From Treponema sp. (GTDB taxonomy: Bacteria; Spirochaetota; Spirochaetia; Treponematales; Treponemataceae): DNA of 55,135 nucleotides. Position 1 is the stretch's first letter; each line of letters starts with the position of its first letter. Position numbers and translations under genes: made by a program. The notes under the pieces are model-generated. The model worked only from the letters and a program-made list of their open reading frames with translations, was not told the DNA's origin and searched no databases. Shown piece by piece: positions 48,217 through 55,135 of this stretch. The DNA lies in contig JAFYWB010000021.1 in the NCBI GenBank assembly GCA_017549025.1, positions 1 to 55,135 of the forward strand, read 5' to 3'.

Positions 48217-50332
48217 ACGGAAGGTCACTGGAAAGCAGCTGGTGGATTTTGCCTCCTCCTTTTTCTCTGATCTGCGGCTTCCTGACATGATGTATGCTGT
48301 GCTGATTCGCAGTCCCCTTCCAAGAGGCAAAATCAGGTCTATTTCCCATCCTCAGCTTCCCGAAGGATATTTTTTATACACCGCCAAGGATATTCCTGGA
48401 GCAAAAACCATTTCTTTGCTGGGAACAGAGATTCCTCTTCTGGCACAGGATGAGGTTTCCTATCAAGGGGAGCCTTTGGGGATTCTAGTGGGGCCAGACA
48501 AGCTGCGACTTGAACAGCTCGCCAAGGAAGTCATTACCCGTTTCCATCGAGTGCAGGATGGAGAGGCAACTTTAGATGCCTTGGAAAGTCAGCATATTAT
48601 TACCCAGCGAACCGTTGGAGCGGGTAACGAGGCGGAGCTCCTTTTTGCCGAGGCTGACATTCAAGTGGAAGGGAGCTATTCCAGTAATTGTTATTCACCT
48701 CATTGTGGCGAAACAGCTGGTGGCATTGCACTGTATCAAGATAATCGTCTCATTTTATACGCTCCAGTCCAGTGGTTTAGTCAGGTTCGCCGTTCCATTG
48801 CAGCTGGCCTTGGTATATCCCCAGAACAGGTGGAAATACGAAAAACCTTGGTGGCTGGTGGCAACAACAGATCTCAGTGGTACTTTGCCATTTTGTCGGC
48901 TCAAACAGCAGTGGCGGCTTATTTGTGTGGTAAGCCTGTAAAGATGATGTTTTCTCGGGAGGAGCAAGGCTTGTACTACGAGCGGCCAGCTCCTGTTGCG
49001 GTAAGCTATCGAAGCTCCGTTTCTCCTGAGGGAAAGATTTTGGCCATGATTGTTTCCATCGTTTTGGATACGGGAATCTACAATCCCTTTATCCAGGAGT
49101 TGATGAACAGAATGATTGTGGCCGCTGTTGGTGTGTATAATCCTGCGGTATACAAGATAGAAGCCTATGCCATTCAGTCCCAAACGCCTCCCACGGCCTT
49201 AACCCTACAGCGGATGGATAGCCAGATTTTCTTTGCCTTGGAATCTCATCTGTCGGAAATTGCCCGTAGGGTGGGAAAGATGCCCCATGAGGTTCGGCTT
49301 TTGAACCACGAAAGCCTCCCGACAAGGCCCTTTAAGTTCAATTTTACCTACTTGGAAAAGGTGCTTAAGGCTGTGGTAGACAAAAGCAGCTTCCAAAGAA
49401 AATACTGGTCCTACAATCTTTCTCAAAAGGATTCCTACGAAAAGAAGCTGGCAAGTCCTGTTCCTATCCGAGGCATTGGAATTTCCTGTGGCTTTGAAGG
49501 CAGTGGTTTTTTAGGTGCTATTCGGTATATCCAAGACCTAACCATGGGGCTCACTCTAGAAAAAGACGGCACGGTAGTAATTCATTCCTATCCTCCCTCT
49601 GCTTGGGTGCAGCGAGTGTGGATAAAGATTGTTTCCAAGGAGCTGGACGTGGAGGAAAAGAATATCCGCATTGACGGAAACTTTTCTGTAGATACGGAGC
49701 CCCTGTATCCAGCAGGCTTCTTTGGAAACGTGGGATTGATGACACAGCTGCTACGAAAGGCCTGTACTGCAGTTCAGAAAAAGCGCTTTCAGCAGCCCCT
49801 GCCCATTCACGTGTCCCGTGGACTTACCAGTACCCAAAAAAAGCAATGGGATCAAGAAAGCTTTTCTGGTTCTCCCTTCTTTTCCACTGCCACAGGAGCT
49901 GCGGTGGTGGAGGTGGAGCTGGATACCTTTACCTATCGAAGCCTTATTCGTGGCATTTGGATTGCGGTGGAGGGCGGAGAAATTCTTTCTCCTGAGCGGG
50001 CAGTGGCCACCATCAAGGCTGCAGTACGAGAAAGCCTTCAAGAGCTGGTTACTTGGGAAGAAATGGAGGTGATGGATATTTCCGTAGAGCTGATTCCTGG
50101 CAGTAAGGAGCCAAAGCAGCTGGGAACCTTGGTGTATTCCCTGTTGCCCTCTGCTATTTCCTCTGCTATTTCCCAAGCCTGCAATACGGCCATTTCCAGT
50201 ATTCCTCTGCAAAGCGATTATGTGTACCAAGCCTTTTCTCCCCAGCCAGAAGAACCGACCATCGTTCAAAGTGAAGGTCATGGCGGTGAAGAGCATGGTG
50301 GTGAAGGGGAGCAGCAGGAGGATTCAGAATGA
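48206..50332 (+). CDS. Molybdenum hydroxylase (xanthine dehydrogenase family) large subunit
   Basis: 708 residues. Aldehyde oxidase/xanthine dehydrogenase fold: RLPDMMYAVLIRSPLPRGKI at the start, YFLYTAKDIPG, AQDEVSYQGEPLGILV, and REEQGLYYERPAPV after GKPVKMMF. The strongly conserved cofactor loop GGGFGGK is replaced by AGGNNRSQW near residue 215, and the C-terminal GEPP with the catalytic Glu appears as SKEPKQLG. So molybdopterin binding or activity may be changed. It is the first of three overlapping subunit genes; substrate unknown. Confidence 0.78.
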   Translation: MATKRKVTGKQLVDFASSFFSDLRLPDMMYAVLIRSPLPRGKIRSISHPQLPEGYFLYTAKDIPGAKTISLLGTEIPLLAQDEVSYQGEPLGILVGPDKLRLEQLAKEVITRFHRVQDGEATLDALESQHIITQRTVGAGNEAELLFAEADIQVEGSYSSNCYSPHCGETAGGIALYQDNRLILYAPVQWFSQVRRSIAAGLGISPEQVEIRKTLVAGGNNRSQWYFAILSAQTAVAAYLCGKPVKMMFSREEQGLYYERPAPVAVSYRSSVSPEGKILAMIVSIVLDTGIYNPFIQELMNRMIVAAVGVYNPAVYKIEAYAIQSQTPPTALTLQRMDSQIFFALESHLSEIARRVGKMPHEVRLLNHESLPTRPFKFNFTYLEKVLKAVVDKSSFQRKYWSYNLSQKDSYEKKLASPVPIRGIGISCGFEGSGFLGAIRYIQDLTMGLTLEKDGTVVIHSYPPSAWVQRVWIKIVSKELDVEEKNIRIDGNFSVDTEPLYPAGFFGNVGLMTQLLRKACTAVQKKRFQQPLPIHVSRGLTSTQKKQWDQESFSGSPFFSTATGAAVVEVELDTFTYRSLIRGIWIAVEGGEILSPERAVATIKAAVRESLQELVTWEEMEVMDISVELIPGSKEPKQLGTLVYSLLPSAISSAISQACNTAISSIPLQSDYVYQAFSPQPEEPTIVQSEGHGGEEHGGEGEQQEDSE

Positions 50333-50862
50333 AAATTCCCATTACCTTAAATGGAGAGATGCGAGTTTTAGAAGCTGACCCCACCATGAGCCTTTTGGAG
50401 GTGCTACGGCGGGAAGGATGTGTTTCTGCAAAGCTAGGTTGTGCCCAAGGTCGCTGTGGCTCCTGCACAGTGTTGCTAGACGGAAAGGCGGTGCCTTCCT
50501 GCATTATTCCCTTTGTAGCTGTTCGTGACACTTCCATTGTAACTATGGAACAGTTTTCCAAAACAAAGGAATACGAGCTGATTGTGGAATCCTTTGAAAA
50601 GGCAGGAGTTCAGCTTTGTGGCTTTTGCAATGCAGGAAAAATTCTTGGAACCTACAGTCTCATTTCAACCTACCAGCGACCTTCTCATCAGCTGATATAT
50701 GATATGGTACGTCACTTTGATTGCAGCTGTACAGAGCAGGACAGCTTGATGCAGGGCATTGTCTTTGCAGTGGCTGCCTTCCAAAGCTATGCCCACAAGC
50801 GGCAGGAAAAAGAAAAGAAAACAAACAGGACCAGCAAAAATGGACGAAAAGGAAAGAACTAA
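50329..50862 (+). CDS. (2Fe-2S) subunit of molybdenum hydroxylase
   Basis: 177 residues, overlapping the large subunit (ATGA). Ferredoxin-like first cluster: KLGCAQGRCGSCTVLLDGK and PSCIIPF; second cluster: LCGFCNAGKILG and FDCSCTEQD, giving Cys-x2-Cys and Cys-x-Cys. All eight ligands are present, so electron transfer should work even if the large subunit is atypical. The C-terminal tail is unusually basic (Lys/Arg/Asn-rich). Confidence 0.88.
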   Translation: MKIPITLNGEMRVLEADPTMSLLEVLRREGCVSAKLGCAQGRCGSCTVLLDGKAVPSCIIPFVAVRDTSIVTMEQFSKTKEYELIVESFEKAGVQLCGFCNAGKILGTYSLISTYQRPSHQLIYDMVRHFDCSCTEQDSLMQGIVFAVAAFQSYAHKRQEKEKKTNRTSKNGRKGKN

Positions 50863-51766
50863 GGATATTTATTTTGGAACCAGCCTTGAAGAGGTGCTCT
50901 ATCAGCTGCGAAACAGATCCAACCTAAAGATTTGTGGCGGCTGTACCTATTTGAAGGAATTGCCTCCTGTTTCCATGATTATCCGAAACATCAAGGAGTT
51001 CAAGCTCATTGAAAAACGAGAGCGTTACATAGAAATTGGAGCAGGTGTGACGCTGGCTTCCATCATGGAGCTGGGAGAAAAGCATGTTCCGCCCGTTTTG
51101 TATCAAGCCCTAGGCTCCATAGCTACGCCACTGGTACGGAATATTGCAACCTTGGGAGGAAACCTTTGTATTGAGCCCCTCTGTGGAACCCTTTTTGCTC
51201 CTCTACTTGCTCTGGATGCCAAGCTGGAATTCCGCATCAACTCCGAAATCCTTTCCCTCCCCATGACTCAGTTTTCCACCTTTACAACTGGTAAACTGGT
51301 TCCTGCTGGTAGCGTGCTTACTAAGGTTCGTGTTCCCTTAGATGAATGGGAGCTGTCATTGTTCCGTCGAGTGGGGCCTTCTTGGACCTTGAACGAAAAT
51401 TGTGCATCCTATGCCTTTTTGGCCAGTATTCAGAAGGAAACCCTTATGAATCTTCGGATTGCCTTTTGTGGAGCTCTGCGTTTACAGAGCCGTGAGCTGG
51501 AGAACAAGCTCATTGGAACAAAGCTGCCTCTGTCTCCCAAAGAAATTCAGGATATGCTGGAATCCGCTGGAGAGTATTTTGACCAGCAGCTTCAATCATT
51601 CTATTCCCTTCCTACTGCTTCCAAGGCAGACAAAAAGGGCCTCCACGAGGACTGCTCTCTTTTGGGGCAGCATCTTTCTTCTTGCAGGATTTCTTCCGTA
51701 GATTTTCCTCTGCTAAAAGCTCGTTTCTTGGGATTACTGCAAGAATCCTTGAACCACTTGGCATAA
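50840..51766 (+). CDS. FAD-binding subunit of molybdenum hydroxylase
   Basis: 308 residues from the ATG at 50840, overlapping the 2Fe-2S gene by 23 bases. CO dehydrogenase/XDH medium-subunit fold: LKICGGCTYLKEL (the FAD pyrophosphate loop, usually AGGTD), YIEIGAGVTLASIMEL, ALGSIATPLVRNIATLGGNL. Short relative to stand-alone members but complete. Last gene of the LoaP-led operon. Confidence 0.85.
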   Translation: MDEKERTKDIYFGTSLEEVLYQLRNRSNLKICGGCTYLKELPPVSMIIRNIKEFKLIEKRERYIEIGAGVTLASIMELGEKHVPPVLYQALGSIATPLVRNIATLGGNLCIEPLCGTLFAPLLALDAKLEFRINSEILSLPMTQFSTFTTGKLVPAGSVLTKVRVPLDEWELSLFRRVGPSWTLNENCASYAFLASIQKETLMNLRIAFCGALRLQSRELENKLIGTKLPLSPKEIQDMLESAGEYFDQQLQSFYSLPTASKADKKGLHEDCSLLGQHLSSCRISSVDFPLLKARFLGLLQESLNHLA

Positions 51767-51804
51767 TTTTCTCTCAGATTGTCTTTCGTGGTAATCTCAT
51801 GGGC

Positions 51805-51831
51805 AAAAAAAAAGACCGGCTATTGCCGGCC
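51805..51831 (-). terminator. Intrinsic terminator of the PEGA/M23 operon
   Basis: On the minus strand GGCCGGC-AATA-GCCGGTC then nine T. A second inverted pair GGATGTGCA/TGCACATCC (about 51847-51881) lies between it and the gene. Confidence 0.92.
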
Positions 51832-51925
51832 ATGCCATCAGGCATCCGGATGTGCAATGGGTGGGAGGGGATCTGCACATCCGATACTAGATTATCGGGA
51901 TAAAATCAAAAATCTTTAGTGGAAA

Positions 51926-52912
51926 TTACAGCGTTTCTGTAACCTCAACGTCCAAAGAAAGGTTTACCACGTAGGATCTTCCGTTCACTGCCTGAATAGT
52001 TTTGATGGTCTCGTAATCTCCAACTACAAAACGAATTCGATGTTCACCCTGAGAAATAACAAAGGCATCCTTAGTGTAAGGAATTTCAATTTCATCCAAG
52101 AAAATCTTGGTATTGTCAGGTGCAATAAACTGCAGCGTGGGGGCAATATCCCGCAGCTCCACCTCCACCCGTGTAGTTTTTCCTGGCTCAATGGAAAAGG
52201 TTCTCGTTTCATTGCGGTAATAGTCTGATACCATGGAGATATAGTGGGTTCCTGCATCCAAAATCATCCTTCCGTCTTCCAAGGTAGCTAATTCTTCATC
52301 GATGAAAACAGTGTAAGGAAATTCTAGGTTTTGTCCATCTTCCGTCTGAGGATAGGTTGCCTTCAGCTCCATTCTTCCTTTATCAATGTACACAGGCTTT
52401 ACCGTTACCACAAAGGGCTCCTTTTCGTAGTCCTCTGGAATTCCCTTCATAACAAGCTGGAAGCGGAAGAACAATACTGCTGAATTCAAGCTGTATACCG
52501 CAGGCAGAACAATATTGTAGGGAGTTTTTTTGATGGTATTTGGTTCTACCAAGGGAAGAATAAGATTCAGGCTAAGGCGTCCAGGAATGGTGTCTATCAT
52601 TTCCCGAGTACCCGTATAGTTGATGGTGTTGGCTGTGGGCAGAGGAGTCAAGTCCGTGTACAGGGAATAGGCCACAGAGCCGTAATACCGAGAAAGCACC
52701 TCTGGAATCTTTATGTCCAGCTCAATGCCCTGAAAAAAGGTTGTGTCTTCTGGTAGGATAATTGCCAAGGCATCGTTAATTCCTGCTTGGACAACCACAT
52801 TTCCTGTTTCTGGCATTTCCGCCATTACCGTCTTGTGGATTCTAAAGGTTTCTCCCGTGGCCATCATGTTCAAAAGAACGAATAGGGTAAAAACTAATAT
52901 ATTCCTTTTCAT
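51926..52912 (-). CDS. Secreted PEGA-domain protein
   Basis: 328 residues, ATG after GAGG. Signal peptide MKRNILVFTLFVLLNMMATG. The C-terminal half has two PEGA-like beta repeats (VFIDEELATLEDGRMILDAG THYIS and IFLDEIEIPYTKDAFVISQG), which in other bacteria link surface proteins to the envelope. The N-terminal half is beta-rich and unknown. Seven bases after the M23 peptidase, so both probably act on the wall. Confidence 0.72.
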   Translation of the reverse strand: MKRNILVFTLFVLLNMMATGETFRIHKTVMAEMPETGNVVVQAGINDALAIILPEDTTFFQGIELDIKIPEVLSRYYGSVAYSLYTDLTPLPTANTINYTGTREMIDTIPGRLSLNLILPLVEPNTIKKTPYNIVLPAVYSLNSAVLFFRFQLVMKGIPEDYEKEPFVVTVKPVYIDKGRMELKATYPQTEDGQNLEFPYTVFIDEELATLEDGRMILDAGTHYISMVSDYYRNETRTFSIEPGKTTRVEVELRDIAPTLQFIAPDNTKIFLDEIEIPYTKDAFVISQGEHRIRFVVGDYETIKTIQAVNGRSYVVNLSLDVEVTETL

Positions 52913-52919
52913 TTAAACC

Positions 52920-53945
52920 TCAAATAGCTGGCAACAGTCTGCGGGGATCTTGAGCCGCACCGTTTACACGAATTTCAAAGTGAAGATGGGGACCTGTAGA
53001 TGCCCCAGTACTACCAACCTTGCCAATAACTGCTCCACGAGAGATTTCTTCCCCTGTTTTTACCAGCATGGCTGAAAGATGAGCATATACACTTTGGGTT
53101 TTATTTTCATGATCCAGTATAATGTAATTTCCGTAGGTCATGTCGTAGCTGGCAATGGCTACCTTTCCCCCCTTGCAGGCATACACCTTTGTGCCTTCTG
53201 GTGCGGCCAGGTCGATTCCCTTGTGCTGGTGGTTCAGTCCGGTGATGGGACTGACTCGGTTGCCAAATCCAGAGGTCAAAACACTGTTGTCCAAGGGCAT
53301 TCTTAAGTTGGTATCCAAGAAAAAGGCCAGCTCTGTGGGAGTAAGCCGCTCCTGAGGAAAATATTGGTAGTTCTTTCCGTTGATGGTAAACTCATTTCCT
53401 AAATCTGGGTTGGAAAGCCGTTTTTTTACCAAAGTTCCAATGGAGGTGGCAGGATTCAAGGGAACAAACAGCCCTGGAGCATCGGGGAGAATCAAGGTTT
53501 TTCCCGTTAAATCCTCTTCGGCGGAGGTTAAATCATTCAGCAGGGCAATCTCTCCGTAGGGAATGCTACACCGTGCCGCCAAACTTACCAGATTCCGTAC
53601 TGGCAAAGAGGTATCATCTGCTGTTACCGTGTAAAGATAAAAGCCTGGCTGAAAATTTCTTCCTGCACTAATGTTTTGGTATGATTTTTCCACATTCGCC
53701 ATATACTGAGCAAATTCCTTGTTGCGGGAGGAAAGGCTGGTAATCATGGGTAAAAGGGAAACGTCAATCATGTTTTGATGGGACTGACTTAGATTGGCAT
53801 ATTCTGCAGTCGTAGAAGAAAAGTCTACGAGGGAACTCTGAGCAAGAATACGCACCGAACCAAAGCTGGTGAGCAGAAGGAGAATCAAGATAAGGAGATG
53901 ATTATAATTTTTTTTCTTTTTTTGTTCCAAATGCCAAAACTCCAT
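52920..53945 (-). CDS. M23 family (LytM-type) peptidase with LysM-like domain
   Basis: 341 residues from the ATG at 53945, overlapping the upstream gene by 44 bases. One membrane anchor (NHLLILILLLLTSFGSVRIL). Residues about 100-165 resemble a LysM module (YTVTADDTSLPVRNLVSLAA, ALLNDLTSAEEDLTGKTL). The C-terminal peptidase has the zinc site HQHKGIDLAAPEG and GPHLHFEIR (His, Asp, HxH), so it should be active against cross-bridges of peptidoglycan. Confidence 0.9.
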   Translation of the reverse strand: MEFWHLEQKKKKNYNHLLILILLLLTSFGSVRILAQSSLVDFSSTTAEYANLSQSHQNMIDVSLLPMITSLSSRNKEFAQYMANVEKSYQNISAGRNFQPGFYLYTVTADDTSLPVRNLVSLAARCSIPYGEIALLNDLTSAEEDLTGKTLILPDAPGLFVPLNPATSIGTLVKKRLSNPDLGNEFTINGKNYQYFPQERLTPTELAFFLDTNLRMPLDNSVLTSGFGNRVSPITGLNHQHKGIDLAAPEGTKVYACKGGKVAIASYDMTYGNYIILDHENKTQSVYAHLSAMLVKTGEEISRGAVIGKVGSTGASTGPHLHFEIRVNGAAQDPRRLLPAI

Positions 53946-54330
53946 ATACAATGATGGTCAGCAGCAGCACTATCCAAAGGGCAACAGCTGATTCATTCAA
54001 TATACTCACCACAATTCCACACAATCCAGCAAAAATCACGAGAATTCTTCCTGTCAGATTCAACAGCTGCTTGATGCGCTTTTTTCGCTCTTGTGGTGTG
54101 GGAAAGCCTGCACATAAAAAATTCTTCAGACTTTTTCCAGCGAATAAAGCAAGTCCTGCCACAAAGAGAAGAATAATCACGGTACTGTATACATCAGGAG
54201 CAACTGTGGCAAATTTCCAGAGGGGTAAAACCAAGGCAAATGCAAAGAAGGCACACAAGCCAACTAAAGCTAGAATTTTTACAAATGATAAAAGAAGTTT
54301 TCCGTAACCACTAACAATTTTCTGTATCAT
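53902..54330 (-). CDS. Small membrane protein of unknown function
   Basis: 142 residues with four membrane helices (ILALVGLCAFFAFALVLPLW, TVIILLFVAGLALFAG, ILVIFAGLCGIVV, ALWIVLLLTIIVYGVLAFG) and basic loops between. No family recognised. First gene of the operon with the M23 peptidase. Confidence 0.72.
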   Translation of the reverse strand: MIQKIVSGYGKLLLSFVKILALVGLCAFFAFALVLPLWKFATVAPDVYSTVIILLFVAGLALFAGKSLKNFLCAGFPTPQERKKRIKQLLNLTGRILVIFAGLCGIVVSILNESAVALWIVLLLTIIVYGVLAFGTKKEKKL

Positions 54331-54344
54331 TTTCTCTTTGTAAG

Positions 54345-54391
54345 AAAAAAACAGGTTCAGCGGAAAGTTACACCCTCCAGCCGAACCTGTT
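54345..54391 (-). terminator. Intrinsic terminator of the ferredoxin gene
   Basis: On the minus strand ACAGGTTCGGC / GCTGAACCTGT followed by seven T. Confidence 0.9.
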
Positions 54392-54411
54392 TTACAAAAC
54401 GTAAAAAACGT

Positions 54412-54585
54412 TTATTCCTGGCTGATTACTTCTGTGGGGCAAACGCCTGCACATGCACCGCAGTCAATACAAGTTCCAGCATCGATAACGCGAACGCCAT
54501 CGCCTTCGCTGATTGCTCCAACTGGACATTCGGGCTCGCAAGCACCGCAGTTTACGCATCCATTAGCATCAATCTTATGGGCCAT
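54412..54585 (-). CDS. 2[4Fe-4S] ferredoxin, clostridial type
   Basis: 57 residues from the ATG at 54585, after AGAGGTG; the longer frame is rejected. Two classic cluster motifs, CVNCGACEPECP and CIDCGACAGVCP, fill most of the protein. Low-potential electron carrier, the likely partner of the [FeFe]-hydrogenase implied by HydEFG. Monocistronic. Confidence 0.96.
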   Translation of the reverse strand: MAHKIDANGCVNCGACEPECPVGAISEGDGVRVIDAGTCIDCGACAGVCPTEVISQE

Positions 54586-54744
54586 TTTAACACCTCTTAT
54601 AAAGTAGTATACTTTCACTATACCACAATAATAGACAAAATACAAGATTTAAATCTATCTAAACCTTGCTAAAGATAGAATTCTGCCAAGAAATCCTTTT
54701 TCTACGGCAAAATTGCTACAGGAATTCCAGTAGCAACAGGAAAG

Positions 54745-55135
54745 CTATTGGGACAGGGCCTGCTGCAGAACTTGAGTATTGTATTCCATGGCACGAAGAT
54801 AGGCATCTTTGTCCAAGATTCCCGTAACAGCTGGATCAAGCTGGTGTACCGTTAAGCCTGTTTCCCCAGCGATAACCTCTGCGGCGGAGGAGGCGTAGTT
54901 CAATTCTGCAAAGAGAGCTAAGGGTTTGCCCTTTGCCTGAACCTCCTTGATAAGGTTGATGGTTTCCACCAGCTCCTTGGCGGTGGGCTCGCTGTCTGGT
55001 TCTCGCTCAATGCTTCCTTCAAGACTAAAATCGAATTCCTGAGCCAAGTAGGGAAAGGCTTCGTGGAAGGTGATAAGGGAAGCTCCTGCAAAGCTTTGAA
55101 GTTCAGACTCCATGGTGCTTTTCAGGTTTTGCAGC
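54745..55135 (-). CDS. Zinc/manganese ABC substrate-binding protein (ZnuA-like), C-terminal fragment
   Basis: The frame is open to the right edge, so the N-terminus is missing. Visible: LITFHEAFPYLAQEFDFS with the third metal-binding His, GSIEREPDSEPTAKELVETI, ALFAELNYASSAAEVIAGET, and VHQLDPAVTG, the usual order of the C-terminal lobe of ZnuA/TroA-type proteins. Permease and ATPase are presumably outside the window. Bases 54646-54744 show nothing else. Confidence 0.85.
   Translation of the reverse strand, partial: LQNLKSTMESELQSFAGASLITFHEAFPYLAQEFDFSLEGSIEREPDSEPTAKELVETINLIKEVQAKGKPLALFAELNYASSAAEVIAGETGLTVHQLDPAVTGILDKDAYLRAMEYNTQVLQQALSQ

Overview
The window looks like chromosome of an anaerobic, host-associated spirochaete, most likely a gut or rumen Treponema. 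The grounds are the gene content: an Rpn-type nuclease, a stand-alone EF-G of spirochaetal type, PEGA and DUF1566 secreted proteins, a BspA-type leucine-rich-repeat protein, [FeFe]-hydrogenase maturases and several Fe-S proteins, with no respiratory genes. The genus is an inference from family resemblance; no phylogenetic test was possible. Both ends cut genes: a serine hydrolase at the left and a zinc-binding ABC lipoprotein/SBP (ZnuA type) at the right.

Layout. 1-9.5 kb: serine hydrolase tail, a secreted transglutaminase-like protein (-), Rpn nuclease, formate-THF ligase, bacteriohemerythrin, Mrp/NBP35 ATPase with a C_GCAxxG_C_C protein, then dus plus a TPR-GGDEF cyclase on the minus strand. 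9.5-18.3 kb: an E2-like acyltransferase, an A/T-rich ankyrin lipoprotein islet between repeated terminators, a palindromic MITE-like element, DUF1295, a hydroxyacid dehydrogenase joined to an OpuC-type betaine/choline ABC transporter, EF-G and tRNA-Leu(GAG). 18.4-24.7 kb: a sialic-acid type operon (GntR/FCD regulator, CUT1 binding protein and two permeases, NanA lyase, AGE epimerase). 25.4-32 kb: an Fe-S scaffold and GGGtGRT protein, a 68-bp palindromic tandem repeat, then the TM1266 regulator-HydG-HydF-HydE operon and DUF1653. 32-38 kb: an orphan 1111-aa protein, a small HicA-like protein, an LRR protein and a free-standing 5S rRNA gene. 38-42.6 kb: aldose epimerase, MATE pump, GlgC, IS200 element. 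42.7-55.1 kb: secreted SPOR protein, a LoaP-like NusG paralogue heading an operon of nucleotide-sugar enzymes and a three-subunit molybdenum hydroxylase, then PEGA, M23 peptidase, membrane protein, ferredoxin and ZnuA on the minus strand.

Transcription signals are clear by eye: many promoters fit TTGNNN-N17-TANNNT, and most genes have strong GGAGG ribosome sites. Six genes without such a site have a -10 box 6-8 nt (0 or 6 nt for dus) before the start codon, which suggests leaderless mRNAs. The most unusual structures are tandem duplications laid across the stop codons of three separate genes. In one of them the repeated 3' end keeps both the encoded C-terminus and a hairpin through paired base changes. 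All functions come from reading motifs; nothing was searched or computed.
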